50,808 bases of DNA from Chrysochromulina tobinii (GCA_001275005.1 JWZX01003134.1:1-50808); one strand, 5' to 3'. Positions 1-9,418 are shown, counted from the stretch's first letter. Notes: a model not told the origin generated them from the letters alone. Translations and numbers: made by a program.

Positions 1-58
1 GTTCTTTGTGCACTGAGTGCACAGTGCTTTCAAATCTCTACGCTTTTCTGTCTCTCAG

Positions 59-586
59 ACAGTGCATTGTGCACTGTGTGTGGTGTGGCTGCGCGCCTCG
101 TTTGGCAAACGATTCAACTTGACTAAAGGGTATAGCGTGCAGACTGTTCCGCATTTTGTGAAAGTCATGCGCGCCGCCGAGCGGTCATGCGACGTGGTGT
201 TAGTGGATGGTGACCACGGCTTCGTTGGCACCTACAGGGACCTCCGCATGCTCCAGCGAGCCTCCTCCTCCACCACGGCTGTGGTCGTCGACGACGTGGT
301 GCCTCAATGTGGCGAGATGCTCGGCGGTATTGACGAAGCCGACGCGACGGAGTACTGCGCGCGGGTGCGTCGGGATACCAAAGGGCGCGAGACTGGCCGG
401 ATCGTCCGGCCAGGCGCCGCGCTGCGCAGGGCGCAGGCGGATGGTTTGCTGAGCGTGCAAGAGCGGTACGGCCCCTTCGCGATGGGCACGAGGTACAATC
501 CTTGCTTTCGTACGAACAAAGGCCCGTGGTGCGGAGGCCAACATCAGTTCGACTGGGGATTTGCAGTAGCACGATACTTGCTGTAA
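59..586 (+). CDS. Class I SAM-dependent methyltransferase, C-terminal exon (partial)
   Basis: The window opens inside a gene. Bases 1-58 look like the 3' end of an intron: a pyrimidine-rich run ends in CTCTCAG at 58, and the reading frame is open from 59 to a TAA at 584-586. The protein contains VVLVDGDHGF followed ~20 residues later by AVVVDDV. This is the Asp-rich strand pattern of the Methyltransf_24 type of Rossmann methyltransferase, where DGDH and VVDDV surround the SAM/substrate site. The N-terminal SAM-binding GxGxG part must lie outside the window. The C-terminus (YGPFAMGTRYNPCF, then QHQFDWGF) is not one I recognise. The substrate cannot be read from this fragment. The exact acceptor is inferred. 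Confidence 0.55.
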   Translation, partial: TVHCALCVVWLRASFGKRFNLTKGYSVQTVPHFVKVMRAAERSCDVVLVDGDHGFVGTYRDLRMLQRASSSTTAVVVDDVVPQCGEMLGGIDEADATEYCARVRRDTKGRETGRIVRPGAALRRAQADGLLSVQERYGPFAMGTRYNPCFRTNKGPWCGGQHQFDWGFAVARYLL

Positions 587-674
587 CTTGGTTTCGTCAT
601 ATCTTGAACGTTTCGAAACGGCAATCGCGTTTCCCACCCGCCGCAACCTGCACAGTCACTCGCAATCGATCCGG

Positions 675-1085
675 ATGCCTGCCAAGAAGGCTTCACAAAC
701 TGCTTCACATACAAAGAAGGCGGCGCCGCCGCCGAAGAAGTCGCCGCCGAAGAAGTCGCCGCCGAAGGCTGCTCCTCCGCCTCCGCCCGCGCCGGTGGCC
801 AAGCCGGCTGCCAAGGGCAAGGGCAAGGCGGCGCCGCCGGCCAAGACGATTGCCAAGAAGCCGCTGAAGCTTGTGAAGATCCCGACGAGCGCGCTCGCGG
901 AGCGCGCCAAGTCCAAGGGTCGCGCAATCAAGGCGGCGGCCCCGTTTGAGCATCCTGACGCTGAGAAGGTGCCGCAGCCCCGGAAGTCGCCGCCAAAGAA
1001 GGCGGCTCCTCCCGCCAATGAGGCCGTCAAGGAGGCCCTCAAGAAGGTGTCGACGATCCTGGCGGAGTGCATTAAATCGCTGTGA
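675..1085 (+). CDS. Lys/Pro/Ala-rich basic protein, histone H1-like
   Basis: A 136-residue protein starting MPAKKAS. It is almost entirely Lys, Ala, Pro and Ser, with repeated KSPPKK blocks near residues 20-30 and again near 100, a run of prolines around residue 37, and a short helical C-terminus (EAVKEALKKVSTILAECIKSL). Proline-interrupted S/T-P-K-K motifs are known to bind DNA in linker-histone tails, so a chromatin-associated role in the nucleus is likely. There is no recognisable globular winged-helix H1 domain, so it resembles tail-only H1-like proteins of protists. The ATG at 675 is the only sensible start, since upstream codons in the same frame look like 5' UTR. It begins 88 bp after the preceding stop codon, on the same strand. 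Confidence 0.6.
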   Translation: MPAKKASQTASHTKKAAPPPKKSPPKKSPPKAAPPPPPAPVAKPAAKGKGKAAPPAKTIAKKPLKLVKIPTSALAERAKSKGRAIKAAAPFEHPDAEKVPQPRKSPPKKAAPPANEAVKEALKKVSTILAECIKSL

Positions 1086-1505
1086 GTTCGTCGTTCACTG
1101 CCGTACGGTGGGGCGCGTGCGCCGCCCCATGTGGCATTGGTCATAGGAGAAGCATGTACGTGTGGCAGAGCATCAATGTCGAGCGTGAGCGAGGACCTCT
1201 CTTCAAGAGTCTCTTCCCACATTCTTGTTCTGTCCGGGTCCCGGGGCATGTGAGTCTATCGCAAGAGCGTATTGTAGAGCCAGCCGCAACCGTAGTAAGC
1301 ATATCTTGCCTAATAGAACACACGCGCTTCACACGCGCAGCGATGCCGATGGTCGGCCTATGCCGTCCTGAGACGATCGCGCACCGCGTCCCGGCCGCGC
1401 CCCGCACACACCGAGACCGAGACTGAGCCGAACGGCTGTACAGTAACTCCGCCCGCGTGCGTCGCTATCGGCTGTCATGAGCCCCATGGCTACTGTGCAC
1501 TGAAC
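1086..1505. other. Intergenic, convergent 3' ends
   Basis: This 420-bp gap separates the H1-like gene (+) from the proline-rich gene (-). I see no coding signal, RNA gene or notable repeat; it presumably holds two 3' UTRs facing each other. Confidence 0.5.
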
Positions 1506-3404
1506 TCACAGAAGCTCGGTGGTACTTGACGCGGCGGGTCCGAAGAACACCTTCGTGTGTCCCTGGCGTTGCAGGGTTGAAACCACATTGCCCGCATGGC
1601 CATGGCACCTTTCGAGTAGCCAATCAACGTCATCAGCTGACAAGCTGCCTGCAGGGAAGCGATCGAGGATGTTGCGGCGCCGGCGCGCAAGCTCGTCAGG
1701 GCTCGGGCGGTCCATCTCCCAGCGTGCTGCCGCCCATGCGTCGATCGGTTGCGTGAGTTTTAGGCTGCGCTTGACAATCGGTGCGCCATGGTGGTCGACC
1801 CCGCCGTCCACAACGCTTGCATGCATCCCATTCGGTTGGGCAGAGCTTGAGGAAGCGCCGCCGTGAGCATCGGCGTCCCCGCTCGTGCTGGCACTGCCAC
1901 CGGCGGCAGCGGTGGCGGCGGCGCGGCCGCAGAGGCATAGGAGGGCGATCTTGAGCGCGACGTACACGACCACCAGCACAGGGAGACCCAACGCTACCAT
2001 GCCGCTGCCGCTGCCGTGATTCCAAGCGTGAACGTGGGAGAAGATCGAGCCCGGATGCCAGCACTGTGCCCGTACGCAGAGAGAGAGCGGAGGCTGGCTT
2101 GGCAACGGCAGTGGCGGAGGCATCGACGGCGGAGCATGCGGCAGTGGCGGCAGCGTAGGCGTCGACGGTAATTGCCATGGCGGCGGTGGTGTGCGCAGGT
2201 CCAGGACAAGATCAAGAAGGCCCTCGACTAGCGGCGGGGCGCCAGGGGGGCCCGAAGGCGGCGGCAGCGGGGGCGACGGCACATGTTGCGACGGTGGTGG
2301 CGACGGTGGTGGCGGCGGCGCCATCCATTGAAGGAACGAGAGAAGCACAAGCACCGCCAAGCAGGCCGTGCCCAAATTGCAACAGAGTGCCATCCAAAGA
2401 GGACTCGTCTTCTGTAGGAGCCCGCTCTCGCCAGCCGTCGCGCGCGCCGTCACGGCAGCCGTTGAGTCCTCGTCCTTGTTCCGGTAGAACCCATGCCGGA
2501 GTGAGTGCGGATCGTAATTCGCCGCCTCCTCTTCTTGAGCGGCCAACCATTTGAGCTGCGTCTCGCGCGCTTGACGGCGTATGGCGAGCTCCTCTGCATC
2601 AACCTTGTCCGCCGCCGAGGGCGCCGCGCGCGCTCGGCTACCGGACCGTTGGGGCGACCGTTGGGGCGAATGCATCGGGAACGCGTCGACCACTTGCTCC
2701 AGCAGTGCACGCGGCGAGCTTGATGGCGTCGCTGACATGTTCGGCGGCGAACCAATAGGCTCACTCGCGCCGGGCGGGACCTGCGCTGGAGTGTGCACGG
2801 CCGACGAGATGCCGTGAGTAGCCGTCGTCGATACGAGTGTCTGGAATTCCTTACGAGTATCGACTTGACTTGACTTGACTTGACTTGACGATACAAGTGA
2901 ACTCGTCGAAGGCTCCTCGTGGATCTCGTCATGTGCAGATTGAGCCGCGATCGGCGCGTCGGTCGCTGGAGCGGCGGCGGGAGCGGCGGCGGGAGCGGCG
3001 GGGGCGGGAGCGGCAGCCGGCTTGGCGGCGGCTAGAGAAGCGACTGGCTTGGCGGACTGGCTCGTCAACACATCTGACTCAGTTGGAAGATCCTTCGGCG
3101 AGCTGACCAAGCGTTGAGCTGACGCTGCCCAGGTGGTTCGACATGGTGGAGCAGGCAACACGTTGGTCGGCATCGCGGACGATGGATCCAGCCCGCCGGT
3201 ACTGCAGAATCTGCGGAGTAATCGTAGCTTGCGGAAACCCTCAACAGCTCCTCGTGGCGAGAGTGGCGGCGGCGGCAATTGAAATGTCGCCACGCTTGGC
3301 GACGGCGGGGCGGTGCTTGTGACTTCTCGGCCTGCCGTCCACGATGGTATCACGACTCCATCTGGTGTCGTCCATGATGCTGAAGCCAAGATGGTGTCAT
3401 TCAT
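1506..3404 (-). CDS. Proline-rich two-TM protein with UBA/CUE-like tail
   Basis: A single open frame of about 632 residues if it starts at the ATG at 3404 (MNDTILAS); another in-frame ATG lies at 3473. The N-terminal half is low complexity (Ala/Pro/Ser). A membrane segment (CLAVLVLLSFLQWM) is followed by ~90 residues dominated by PPPPSPPP and PLPPPS, then a second membrane segment (LGLPVLVVVYVALKIALLCL). The two helices with a Pro-rich linker suggest a luminal or extracellular Pro-rich loop. The last ~60 residues (DELARRRRNILDRFPAG, then DDVDWLLERCHGHAGNVV) have the three-helix spacing of a UBA/CUE-like ubiquitin-binding domain, which would be cytosolic. The family is not recognised. Residues around the middle (SSQVKSSQVD) are encoded by a pentanucleotide array that may be an intron. 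Confidence 0.6.
   Translation of the reverse strand: MNDTILASASWTTPDGVVIPSWTAGREVTSTAPPSPSVATFQLPPPPLSPRGAVEGFRKLRLLRRFCSTGGLDPSSAMPTNVLPAPPCRTTWAASAQRLVSSPKDLPTESDVLTSQSAKPVASLAAAKPAAAPAPAAPAAAPAAAPATDAPIAAQSAHDEIHEEPSTSSLVSSSQVKSSQVDTRKEFQTLVSTTATHGISSAVHTPAQVPPGASEPIGSPPNMSATPSSSPRALLEQVVDAFPMHSPQRSPQRSGSRARAAPSAADKVDAEELAIRRQARETQLKWLAAQEEEAANYDPHSLRHGFYRNKDEDSTAAVTARATAGESGLLQKTSPLWMALCCNLGTACLAVLVLLSFLQWMAPPPPPSPPPSQHVPSPPLPPPSGPPGAPPLVEGLLDLVLDLRTPPPPWQLPSTPTLPPLPHAPPSMPPPLPLPSQPPLSLCVRAQCWHPGSIFSHVHAWNHGSGSGMVALGLPVLVVVYVALKIALLCLCGRAAATAAAGGSASTSGDADAHGGASSSSAQPNGMHASVVDGGVDHHGAPIVKRSLKLTQPIDAWAAARWEMDRPSPDELARRRRNILDRFPAGSLSADDVDWLLERCHGHAGNVVSTLQRQGHTKVFFGPAASSTTELL
2862..2890. repeat. 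GACTT pentanucleotide array inside the proline-rich gene
   Basis: About six tandem GACTT units lie between two near-identical 13-nt direct repeats at 2827-2839 and 2887-2899 (GTCGATACGAGTG and GACGATACAAGTG). In the gene's sense (-) direction, a GT at the upstream copy and a CCAG before the downstream copy would bound a 54-nt in-frame intron. The array can also be translated straight through. Confidence 0.6.
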
Positions 3405-3550
3405 GCCTCGAGAGAGAAAAGACTCATCACAAGTTGCGCGATTGGAGCGCAACTTTGAAATGAAAACAGTCAAGTCAAGTCATTTCCAGATTAGCAGAAG
3501 GGGGCGACTCAGCCAAATTTCGTCACTTGTTCCGAAAAAAATAACCGTCA

Positions 3551-3622
3551 GCCGAACGAGTATTCCTCGCGCACTCCGACCAACGCCGAGCCGAACGAGT
3601 ATTCCTCGCGCACTCCGACCAA
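3551..3622 (+). repeat. 39-bp tandem duplication at the kinase start
   Basis: A 33-bp segment (GCCGAACGAGTATTCC...) occurs at 3551 and again at 3590, period 39 bp. The copies differ where the kinase ATG lies: copy 1 reads CCAACG and copy 2 reads CCAATG. Confidence 0.85.
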
Positions 3623-4510
3623 TGCCTCGGCTGGGAGCTTACTCGAAGATCAAAGCGCTCGGCGCCGGCTCCTTTGGCGACGTCTACTTGGTCAAGGAGG
3701 TGGCGACTGGCGCGCGTGCCGTGCTCAAGGAGGTCGAGCTCAAAGGCCTTGCCTCCAAGGACCTCAAGGCGGCGCACGATGAGGTCACGGTCCTGCAACG
3801 CATGAAGCACCATCACATCATCGGCTACCGTGACTCGTCCGTCCAGGGTTCGCTGCTTCTGATCGTCATGGATTTTGCCGATGGCGGCGATCTCGGAAAC
3901 CTCATCAGACAGCAGGAGGCGCGTGGTGAGCCGCTCGCCGAGGAGCGGGTGTGCAAGATCGTGGCGCAGGCTGTCGACGCGCTCGCCTACTGCCACCACA
4001 CCCTCCACCTGCTTCACCGCGATCTGAAACCCGACAATATCTTCCTCACCGCCGCGGGTGACGTCAAGGTCGGCGACTTTGGCGTCGCGAAGACCCTTCT
4101 TGCGACCAACGCGATGGCGAAGACCAAGTGCGGCACGCCTCTCTTCATGTCGCCTGAGCTCATGTCCGGGATGCCATACGATCGCAGTGCGGACGTATGG
4201 GCATTCGGGTGCGTGCTGTACAACGTCCTCACACTCGCCGCGCCCTGGATCGATCGCGTGAGCGAAAAGGGCGGCATGATGGCGCTCATGCGCCTCGTGT
4301 GTCACTCGGAGCTCGACCTGACCCCGGCGCGGGGCACTTACTCGGCGGAGTTGATCTCACTTCTGGAGCAGCTGCTGAGCAAGCGCGCGGCGGAGCGGCC
4401 CTCGTTCAAGGACGTGATGGGCTTGCCGTTCGTGCAGGCCAACCTCACCGGCTTCTCGCAGCTCCCACGCGAGCTCACACGCGAGCCCACACGTGCCACT
4501 GCCAGCCACA

Positions 4511-4541
<31 letters not shown>

Positions 4542-4920
4542 AGCAGCCGCAGCCGCAGCCGCAGCCGCAGCCGCAGCCGCAGTCGGCGCCGTTGAGTCAG
4601 CCACGGCCAGCGGCAGGGGTGCAGCAGCAGCAGCCGCAGCGGCCGCCGTCGGCGCCACGACCAGCGATGGCCCGTCCGCCCTCGCACCGGTTGGCAGCGG
4701 CACCGCCGCCGCCGAGCGCCAGCCATGCGCCGCGTCCGTCAATCGCCTCGGCAGCACGTGCGGCGGCCGCCGCTCATGCGGCCGCTGTGGCGCGCGCGGC
4801 GACGCCGCCGTCGCGGGAATCCATGGTAACGCCGCCGTTGCGGGCACCCATGCCAACGGCACATGGACCCTTGCCCACCATGGCGCGCGACCAGCCACCC
4901 AGCGCCCATGGACGACATGA
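3622..4920 (+). CDS. NEK-like Ser/Thr protein kinase
   Basis: Starting at the ATG at 3622, the protein enters a kinase domain at once: glycine loop GAGSFGDVY (residues 14-22), catalytic Lys in AVLKEVEL (~36), HRDLKPDNIFLT catalytic loop, DFGVAK, and activation segment KCGTPLFMSPELM. CGTP followed by S/YPE and the DNIFLT loop are typical of the NEK and related families, which act in mitosis and cilia. The domain ends near residue 280. In this frame it runs into a Ala homopolymer from GCC repeats (4510-4580) and a poorly structured tail ending at 4920. From ~4493 another frame looks more protein-like (next entry), so the true C-terminus is uncertain. The gene is head to head with the proline-rich gene. 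The kinase domain is secure; the tail is not. Confidence 0.8.
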
Positions 4921-5404
4921 TGGACGACTCTCCAACGGCTTGAATGGCATCGGACAGCCCTTGAGTGCAGTCTCGGCCGTGGCGGCTGTTGTCGCCTCGA
5001 GACACGCTGCTGAGGTCGCCAGGAACGCTTCCGATGCAGCCCATCGGCAGTGGGAGGCAGAGGTGCAGCATGCGGCCGACGCAGCGTGGGAGGCAGCGGC
5101 GATCGCCCTGCAACGCTCCTTCCGCCAGCTTCGGCCCTTCTCGCCACGCTCTGTCATCGGAAATGGCCGAGCCGCCGCCGCGCCGACGAGCGCCGTTGTG
5201 GGCGTCCCCGTAGTGACTGCGCCCGTAGTGACTGCGCCCGTGGTGGCTGCGCCCGTGATGGGCGTCGACGTGCGAGGCTCGCGCTTGCCCCAGCAACGTG
5301 CACTCCCCCAAGCACCTCGGCTCCTCATCAATGAAGATCCGACGAGCCGCCCTTCCATCTTCTGCCGAGGCCGGGGAGCGCATATCGGCGTCTACATGTC
5401 GTGA
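4493..5404 (+). CDS. Candidate true C-terminal tail of the NEK-like kinase (other frame)
   Basis: This frame stays open for ~300 codons from the GCC/CAG repeat region to TGA at 5404. It reads as Pro-run, PQ repeats, then Ala/Pro-rich sequence, then a helical stretch (HRQWEAEVQHAADAAWEAA) followed by ALQRSFRQLRPFSPR, which resembles a degenerate IQ (calmodulin-binding) motif, then a VVTAPVV repeat and a short ordered end. The amino-acid mix looks more natural than that of the kinase frame over the same bases. A one-base deletion relative to the kinase frame, or an undetected intron around 4480-4640, would join the two. I see no convincing GT-AG pair. It could also be an accidental long ORF in GC-rich DNA. 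Confidence 0.4.
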
Positions 5405-5837
5405 TGCGCGACGGAGGTGCACTGTCGATGTCTAGGATGAACCATGATGACCACTTCGGACTTGTGTGCCTTAGTTTGCCGGCTGTGTATCGCGGTGCCG
5501 TGTGTGGACAGTTAACGCCCGCGAGACGCGTCCCTCGGTCGTGTAGACGTCTGTACGGAAGAAACGGAAGAAAGTAACGGAGCGCTTTTGACCGCGGATG
5601 TTTAGGCGACCGTGCTGACACAGGCGTATTCATTACGTATTCATGAAAACACTTGTAGGACATCATCGATGACTCCGAACCGGACGACAATGCGCGCGAC
5701 ATCTCAGTGCTGGAAATGACAAATGTGGCATGAAATACTCCTCGTGAATCTTGCCCGCGCCCCGCGCGTCGCACAGGCACGAGCATGCACATGGCGTATG
5801 TAGCAAGGGGAACAGGGCGCGTGGTGCGTCCCGCGTC
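5405..5837. other. Intergenic, convergent 3' ends
   Basis: The gap between the kinase (+) and the small plastid-type gene (-). No gene, RNA or strong repeat seen; an AT-richer stretch around 5630-5660 is compatible with polyadenylation regions. Confidence 0.45.
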
Positions 5838-6443
5838 TTACGGCGGGGCGCCGAGGCCCTCCTGCCACTTCATCGAGTAGCAGCCGGGCTTGCCCTTGAG
5901 GCCCCACTTGGGCGACTTCTGAAGGTCGTCCATCTTGACCTTCTCCTTCTGCATCTGATCCCAGTTCACGTCGGGGCGGTTCGGCGACTTGTAGCCGCGC
6001 GACTCGCCCGGGAAGCAGCCGTTGGCGTCGGCCTTGGCGCCGTCGCCATTGCGCTCGAACGGGTTGAAGTTGTTGTAGTCGCGGGGCTTCTCTGGGTTCC
6101 ACTTGTCGAAGATGTCCTTCTGCGAGTCGAAGCCCCAGATGTTATTGAACTTCGAGATGTCGGCCATCATCTGCGGCTGCGGGCCAGTCATGCGGACCTG
6201 CACACAGATGGAGGGGAGCAGGGGAGCATCCGGTTCAGGTTTGCGCAAACAACACGTTGAGATCGGAAGCGCGCGCGCACGGTGCGGCGGCACTGTGAGC
6301 GCGAGGCGACGCTTGCAATCTGGACGGCACGAAGTGCCACTCGTTGGTGCGAGCGGGCGGGCCCGTACCTGCAAGGCGGGCGCGGCGACGCCGGCGGTGA
6401 AGCCCGACGAGAAGATAGCGGCACCAGAAGCGAGAGCGAGCAT
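5838..6443 (-). CDS. Small protein with plastid-type leader, two exons
   Basis: Exon 1 is 6443-6369 (25 codons) and exon 2 is 6197-5838, separated by a 171-nt GT-AG intron (donor GCAG|GTACGG, acceptor GCAG|GTCCGC), phase 0. The 144-residue product begins with a hydrophobic leader (MLALASGAAIFSSGF) ending in AAPALQ, as expected for the signal-plus-transit leader of plastid proteins in algae with red-derived plastids. The mature part is polar and rich in Asn, Lys, Trp and Phe (ADISKFNNIWGFDSQKDIF, then CFPGESRGYKSPNRPDVNW), with two Cys residues and no membrane helix. I do not recognise the family. A soluble plastid or thylakoid-associated role is inferred only from the leader. Confidence 0.7.
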   Translation of the reverse strand: MLALASGAAIFSSGFTAGVAAPALQVRARPLAPTSGTSCRPDCKRRLALTVPPHRARALPISTCCLRKPEPDAPLLPSICVQVRMTGPQPQMMADISKFNNIWGFDSQKDIFDKWNPEKPRDYNNFNPFERNGDGAKADANGCFPGESRGYKSPNRPDVNWDQMQKEKVKMDDLQKSPKWGLKGKPGCYSMKWQEGLGAPP

Positions 6444-6953
6444 TTTTTCGGAGATCTGCGGGGTTGAGGGCCGAATCTCATATCACAAAATCTCCCAAAA
6501 TGACGTGGCCGAATTGGTTTCCGAGTTAGGTTCTTTTCTTTTTTGAAAAGTTGGCGGAACACCTTTCGAGAAAACTACGTGAGTGAGTGAAGGATTGAGA
6601 GCATGAGTGAGTGAGATAGTGAGTGAATGTGAGTGGTGGACTGCGACTGATTACTGAGCGAGTCTGCACAGTCTCAAACTGTCTGAAGTGTGAAGAATAC
6701 CGCTTGCGCTTCGACCGGAAAGCGGAATTACAAACCGCTGCGAACTGGATGCTAAGCTTACAACTGAGAAATGTGCTCTGTGGACTACGTGTTTGGCGTC
6801 AGAATGTTGGTTCTTGGGTGAACTGAAAGCGCTAAGCGGTGAAGATGTACGAACAGAGAATTGAGATGACAGCGTTTGTGACAGCGATCTGACCAGATAT
6901 TTGGTGTTGCCCGCCCCCAGGGAAAACACAAATATTTATATTAATTGTTGCTT
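6444..6953. other. Intergenic with GAGTGAGT-type repeat
   Basis: Upstream of the small plastid-type gene (-) and downstream of the glycosyltransferase (-). Bases ~6578-6640 are a degenerate GAGTGAGT/GTGAGTGA tract. No coding signal otherwise; it should contain the promoter of the plastid-type gene. Confidence 0.5.
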
Positions 6954-8777
6954 TTATCTGCGGTCTGTTGAAATCATCAATCGTCGCCGCATCGTTCCGT
7001 TCGTAATCCTAGACTTTGTACGGTTCGACTCCTCGCCTTGACGACGATTGAGTGCGAAGATGTTCGCCTGGTCGTACCGGCGGATGAGCGTCACGCGCTG
7101 CTTGCAGTCTTCGAGAGACTCGAGCTGCACGCTCACGTTGCTCGTGAGGTGCGGACCGTAGAGCAGCGGGACGCGGATCATGCGCCGGAGCCCTTCATCA
7201 AAGGTCTTCAGCACCTCGCGCAGCTGCCGACCCGCCGGAGCTGCATGCCGCTTCGCCGTCGACTTGGCCGTCGTCCTCCCCATCTGGCCGCCGTGCGCCA
7301 TCAAAATCTCCGCGTGTTGGGTGCAGTTGAGCGGGTTGTAGTTGTCGGGGAGGGTGTGGCCCTCAGCATCGGCGACGTGCAGCGAGGTGCCCGGGTGGAA
7401 GAATGGCGGCAGGGGGATCACGCCCATCCAATAGTTCTGCGGCGACCATTGCCATTCGGGCGCCCACCAGACGTTCCACTCGCCACAGCGCATGCCCTGG
7501 ATCCGCGTGTCCTTGAGATAGAAGTTGAACGGGAAACTGAGGTGGTGCGTCGCCTCGGAGTTGCCCGCGAGCTCGGAGTGGTAAGTTTGTGAAGGCGAGA
7601 GGTGCAGCACCACGCGCTCCTGAGCGATCAGCATCTGCACGAAACGGCGCTCCACGTGCGTTGCATGCTGCTGGTTGGGCGCCGCTCCAAAGTTCATACC
7701 GAGCAGGTGCATGCGTGCGTGCGGCTTCAGGTACGAGACCTCTAGCAGCCCGAGGAATCCCGAGGTCCAGCCACCGGGCGCTCTGGATCCCCCCGCCGAG
7801 GGCGGTGGCGCCTTGCAAAGCCCCTCGCATTGGAGGAGCCGCATCGGCACTCCATACTTGTCGGCGTAGAACCGAGCGTCCCGGCGCGTGCCGTTGAGCA
7901 GGATGACGGACACAGCCTCGACGGCGCGGCTGCACATCGTGCGCTCGCGCACGACGGTGACGCCAGGCACATAGAGCCACTCGATCAAGGCTTGTCGGCT
8001 GAGCGGCGGTGTGAGTCCCCAGTACTCCCCCGCGGGGGCTATGGCGCTGCCCCTGCTCCGCGTGTAGGTATCGTCGATCTTTCTCACGAAGAGGTGGCCC
8101 ACCGGCTCGTCGGGCAGCAGGTTCGTCATGCCGTTGAAGCGGTACACCTGATCGGGCGCCGACCGGCGCAGGAACGCGCGCTGCTCGGCGCTCAGCGGGC
8201 CGTTACCCACAAGCACCACGTCATTCGGCTTCAGCAGGACCAGCGTGCCGTTGGGCAGCTTGAGCGCGGCCGGCCGATGCAACGGCGCCCGGTCGAGCAG
8301 CGCGTGCGTGGGGTCAAAGTCGATGTATGACACGTTCGCATACCAGTGAATGACGTGGTCCCAGAAGGCGTGGCGCAGATACGCGGGCACAAGCAGCACG
8401 ATGGCCACCAGCCTGAGCGCCCGCATCGCCATGGGCTGCTTGCCGCCGAGCCAGCGCGTCGCCGCCAGGTAGTACGTGAGCAGCAGCACGAGAACGTACA
8501 GGGAGAGGTAGAAGAAGAGGGCGTCGGGCGTGTGCCAGGGCAGAAACTCGTTGGCGCGGTCTTCCAACGTGCAAGCACCGCCGCACTTTGGGGCCGTGTT
8601 GAACCCGTTGAGTGCCACGAGCAGCACCCAAGCTGCCACCCATGCGACGTGGAGGATGATCGCGTATCGCAGCAGGTCCCACAGCAAGCGCGCGGATTTG
8701 CGCGCCGCGGGCGATTCGTTCACGTCGACCATTGCACAGACCGCCAGCTCGACGTCAGTGCCGTGCCGCGCGGCCAT
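6954..8777 (-). CDS. GT29 (sialyltransferase)-like Golgi glycosyltransferase
   Basis: A single-exon frame of 607 residues from the ATG at 8777 (MAARHGTD); an in-frame ATG at 8882 would add 35 polar residues. Three hydrophobic helices lie in the first ~150 residues (around AIILHVAWVAAWVLLVAL, LFFYLSLYVLVLLLTYYL and LRLVAIVLLVPAYL), more than the single anchor of classical family members. A sialylmotif-L-like stretch follows: VVLVGNGPLS, then QVYRFNGMTNL and GHLFVRKIDD. An S-motif-like block reads TSGFLGLLEV then HARMHLLGMNFG, and a later SFPFNFYLKD/GEWNVWW region is unique to it. The family transfers sugars from CMP-activated donors in the Golgi lumen. Acceptor and donor cannot be inferred, and similarity rests on motif spacing only. 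Confidence 0.6.
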   Translation of the reverse strand: MAARHGTDVELAVCAMVDVNESPAARKSARLLWDLLRYAIILHVAWVAAWVLLVALNGFNTAPKCGGACTLEDRANEFLPWHTPDALFFYLSLYVLVLLLTYYLAATRWLGGKQPMAMRALRLVAIVLLVPAYLRHAFWDHVIHWYANVSYIDFDPTHALLDRAPLHRPAALKLPNGTLVLLKPNDVVLVGNGPLSAEQRAFLRRSAPDQVYRFNGMTNLLPDEPVGHLFVRKIDDTYTRSRGSAIAPAGEYWGLTPPLSRQALIEWLYVPGVTVVRERTMCSRAVEAVSVILLNGTRRDARFYADKYGVPMRLLQCEGLCKAPPPSAGGSRAPGGWTSGFLGLLEVSYLKPHARMHLLGMNFGAAPNQQHATHVERRFVQMLIAQERVVLHLSPSQTYHSELAGNSEATHHLSFPFNFYLKDTRIQGMRCGEWNVWWAPEWQWSPQNYWMGVIPLPPFFHPGTSLHVADAEGHTLPDNYNPLNCTQHAEILMAHGGQMGRTTAKSTAKRHAAPAGRQLREVLKTFDEGLRRMIRVPLLYGPHLTSNVSVQLESLEDCKQRVTLIRRYDQANIFALNRRQGEESNRTKSRITNGTMRRRLMISTDRR

Positions 8778-9418
8778 GGACGACGCGCCCGCACCCCTGC
8801 TCCTCACGAGGTCTTCCCAGGCAGAGTACCATTCATGCGAGTCCCTCTTTCGTTCATATGAACTGCACATATGAACACACACACGACTTGTTCGTGGCTT
8901 GGTTGGGTGCTGGGCGCAGTGCGCGCGCGCAGTGGCGCTGTGTTGTCTTCACGGTACGCCGCCGCTGTGTTGTCGTTGCCAGAAGCTCTTGCTGGGGCGG
9001 AGCTCGCACCGCCCCGGCCCGCGCATCAGAGGCATCCGCAGTGGACTCGTGTGCGGGAGTGCTGTCGCATGGTGCGGTCGTGTCACGTGTCAGTCAGTCA
9101 GTCAGTCAAGTCGCAATCCCCCCGCGCTCACCGACTCCACCGTCTCTAGGTCTCTTGCTCTAAAATGCACCGCCTCGCGCTCGACGGACGGCTGTGCCGG
9201 CTCGGAGTGTCGGTCCCTTCGCCCACCGACGGGCCCCGAGCGACAACGCAAGTACGCCGAACTCGGAACGCAGAGTACAGTGCTTGACTGCGTGTCCCAG
9301 GCTCCCGGCTCTCCCCCCGGTGGCTTTGTTTAAACGGGTACTGGGGACTTTGTACGGGGTACAGACTCCACACGAAGGCTGCCCTCAGAGAGATACCCCC
9401 TGCTACTTCTCGTTTCAC
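8778..9418. other. Intergenic with short TCAG repeat
   Basis: The region upstream of the glycosyltransferase and downstream of the OTU gene, both (-). A TCAG tetranucleotide tract lies at ~9089-9108. ORFs here lack protein-like composition. Confidence 0.45.

Noticed and set aside
7018-7035. GGTTCGACTCC, a T-arm-like motif
   Set aside because: No acceptor stem, anticodon arm or D arm can be formed around it, and it lies in the 3' end of the glycosyltransferase frame.
9146-9418. Minus-strand ORF after the OTU gene
   Set aside because: Short, Arg-rich, no domain; probably a 3' UTR shadow.
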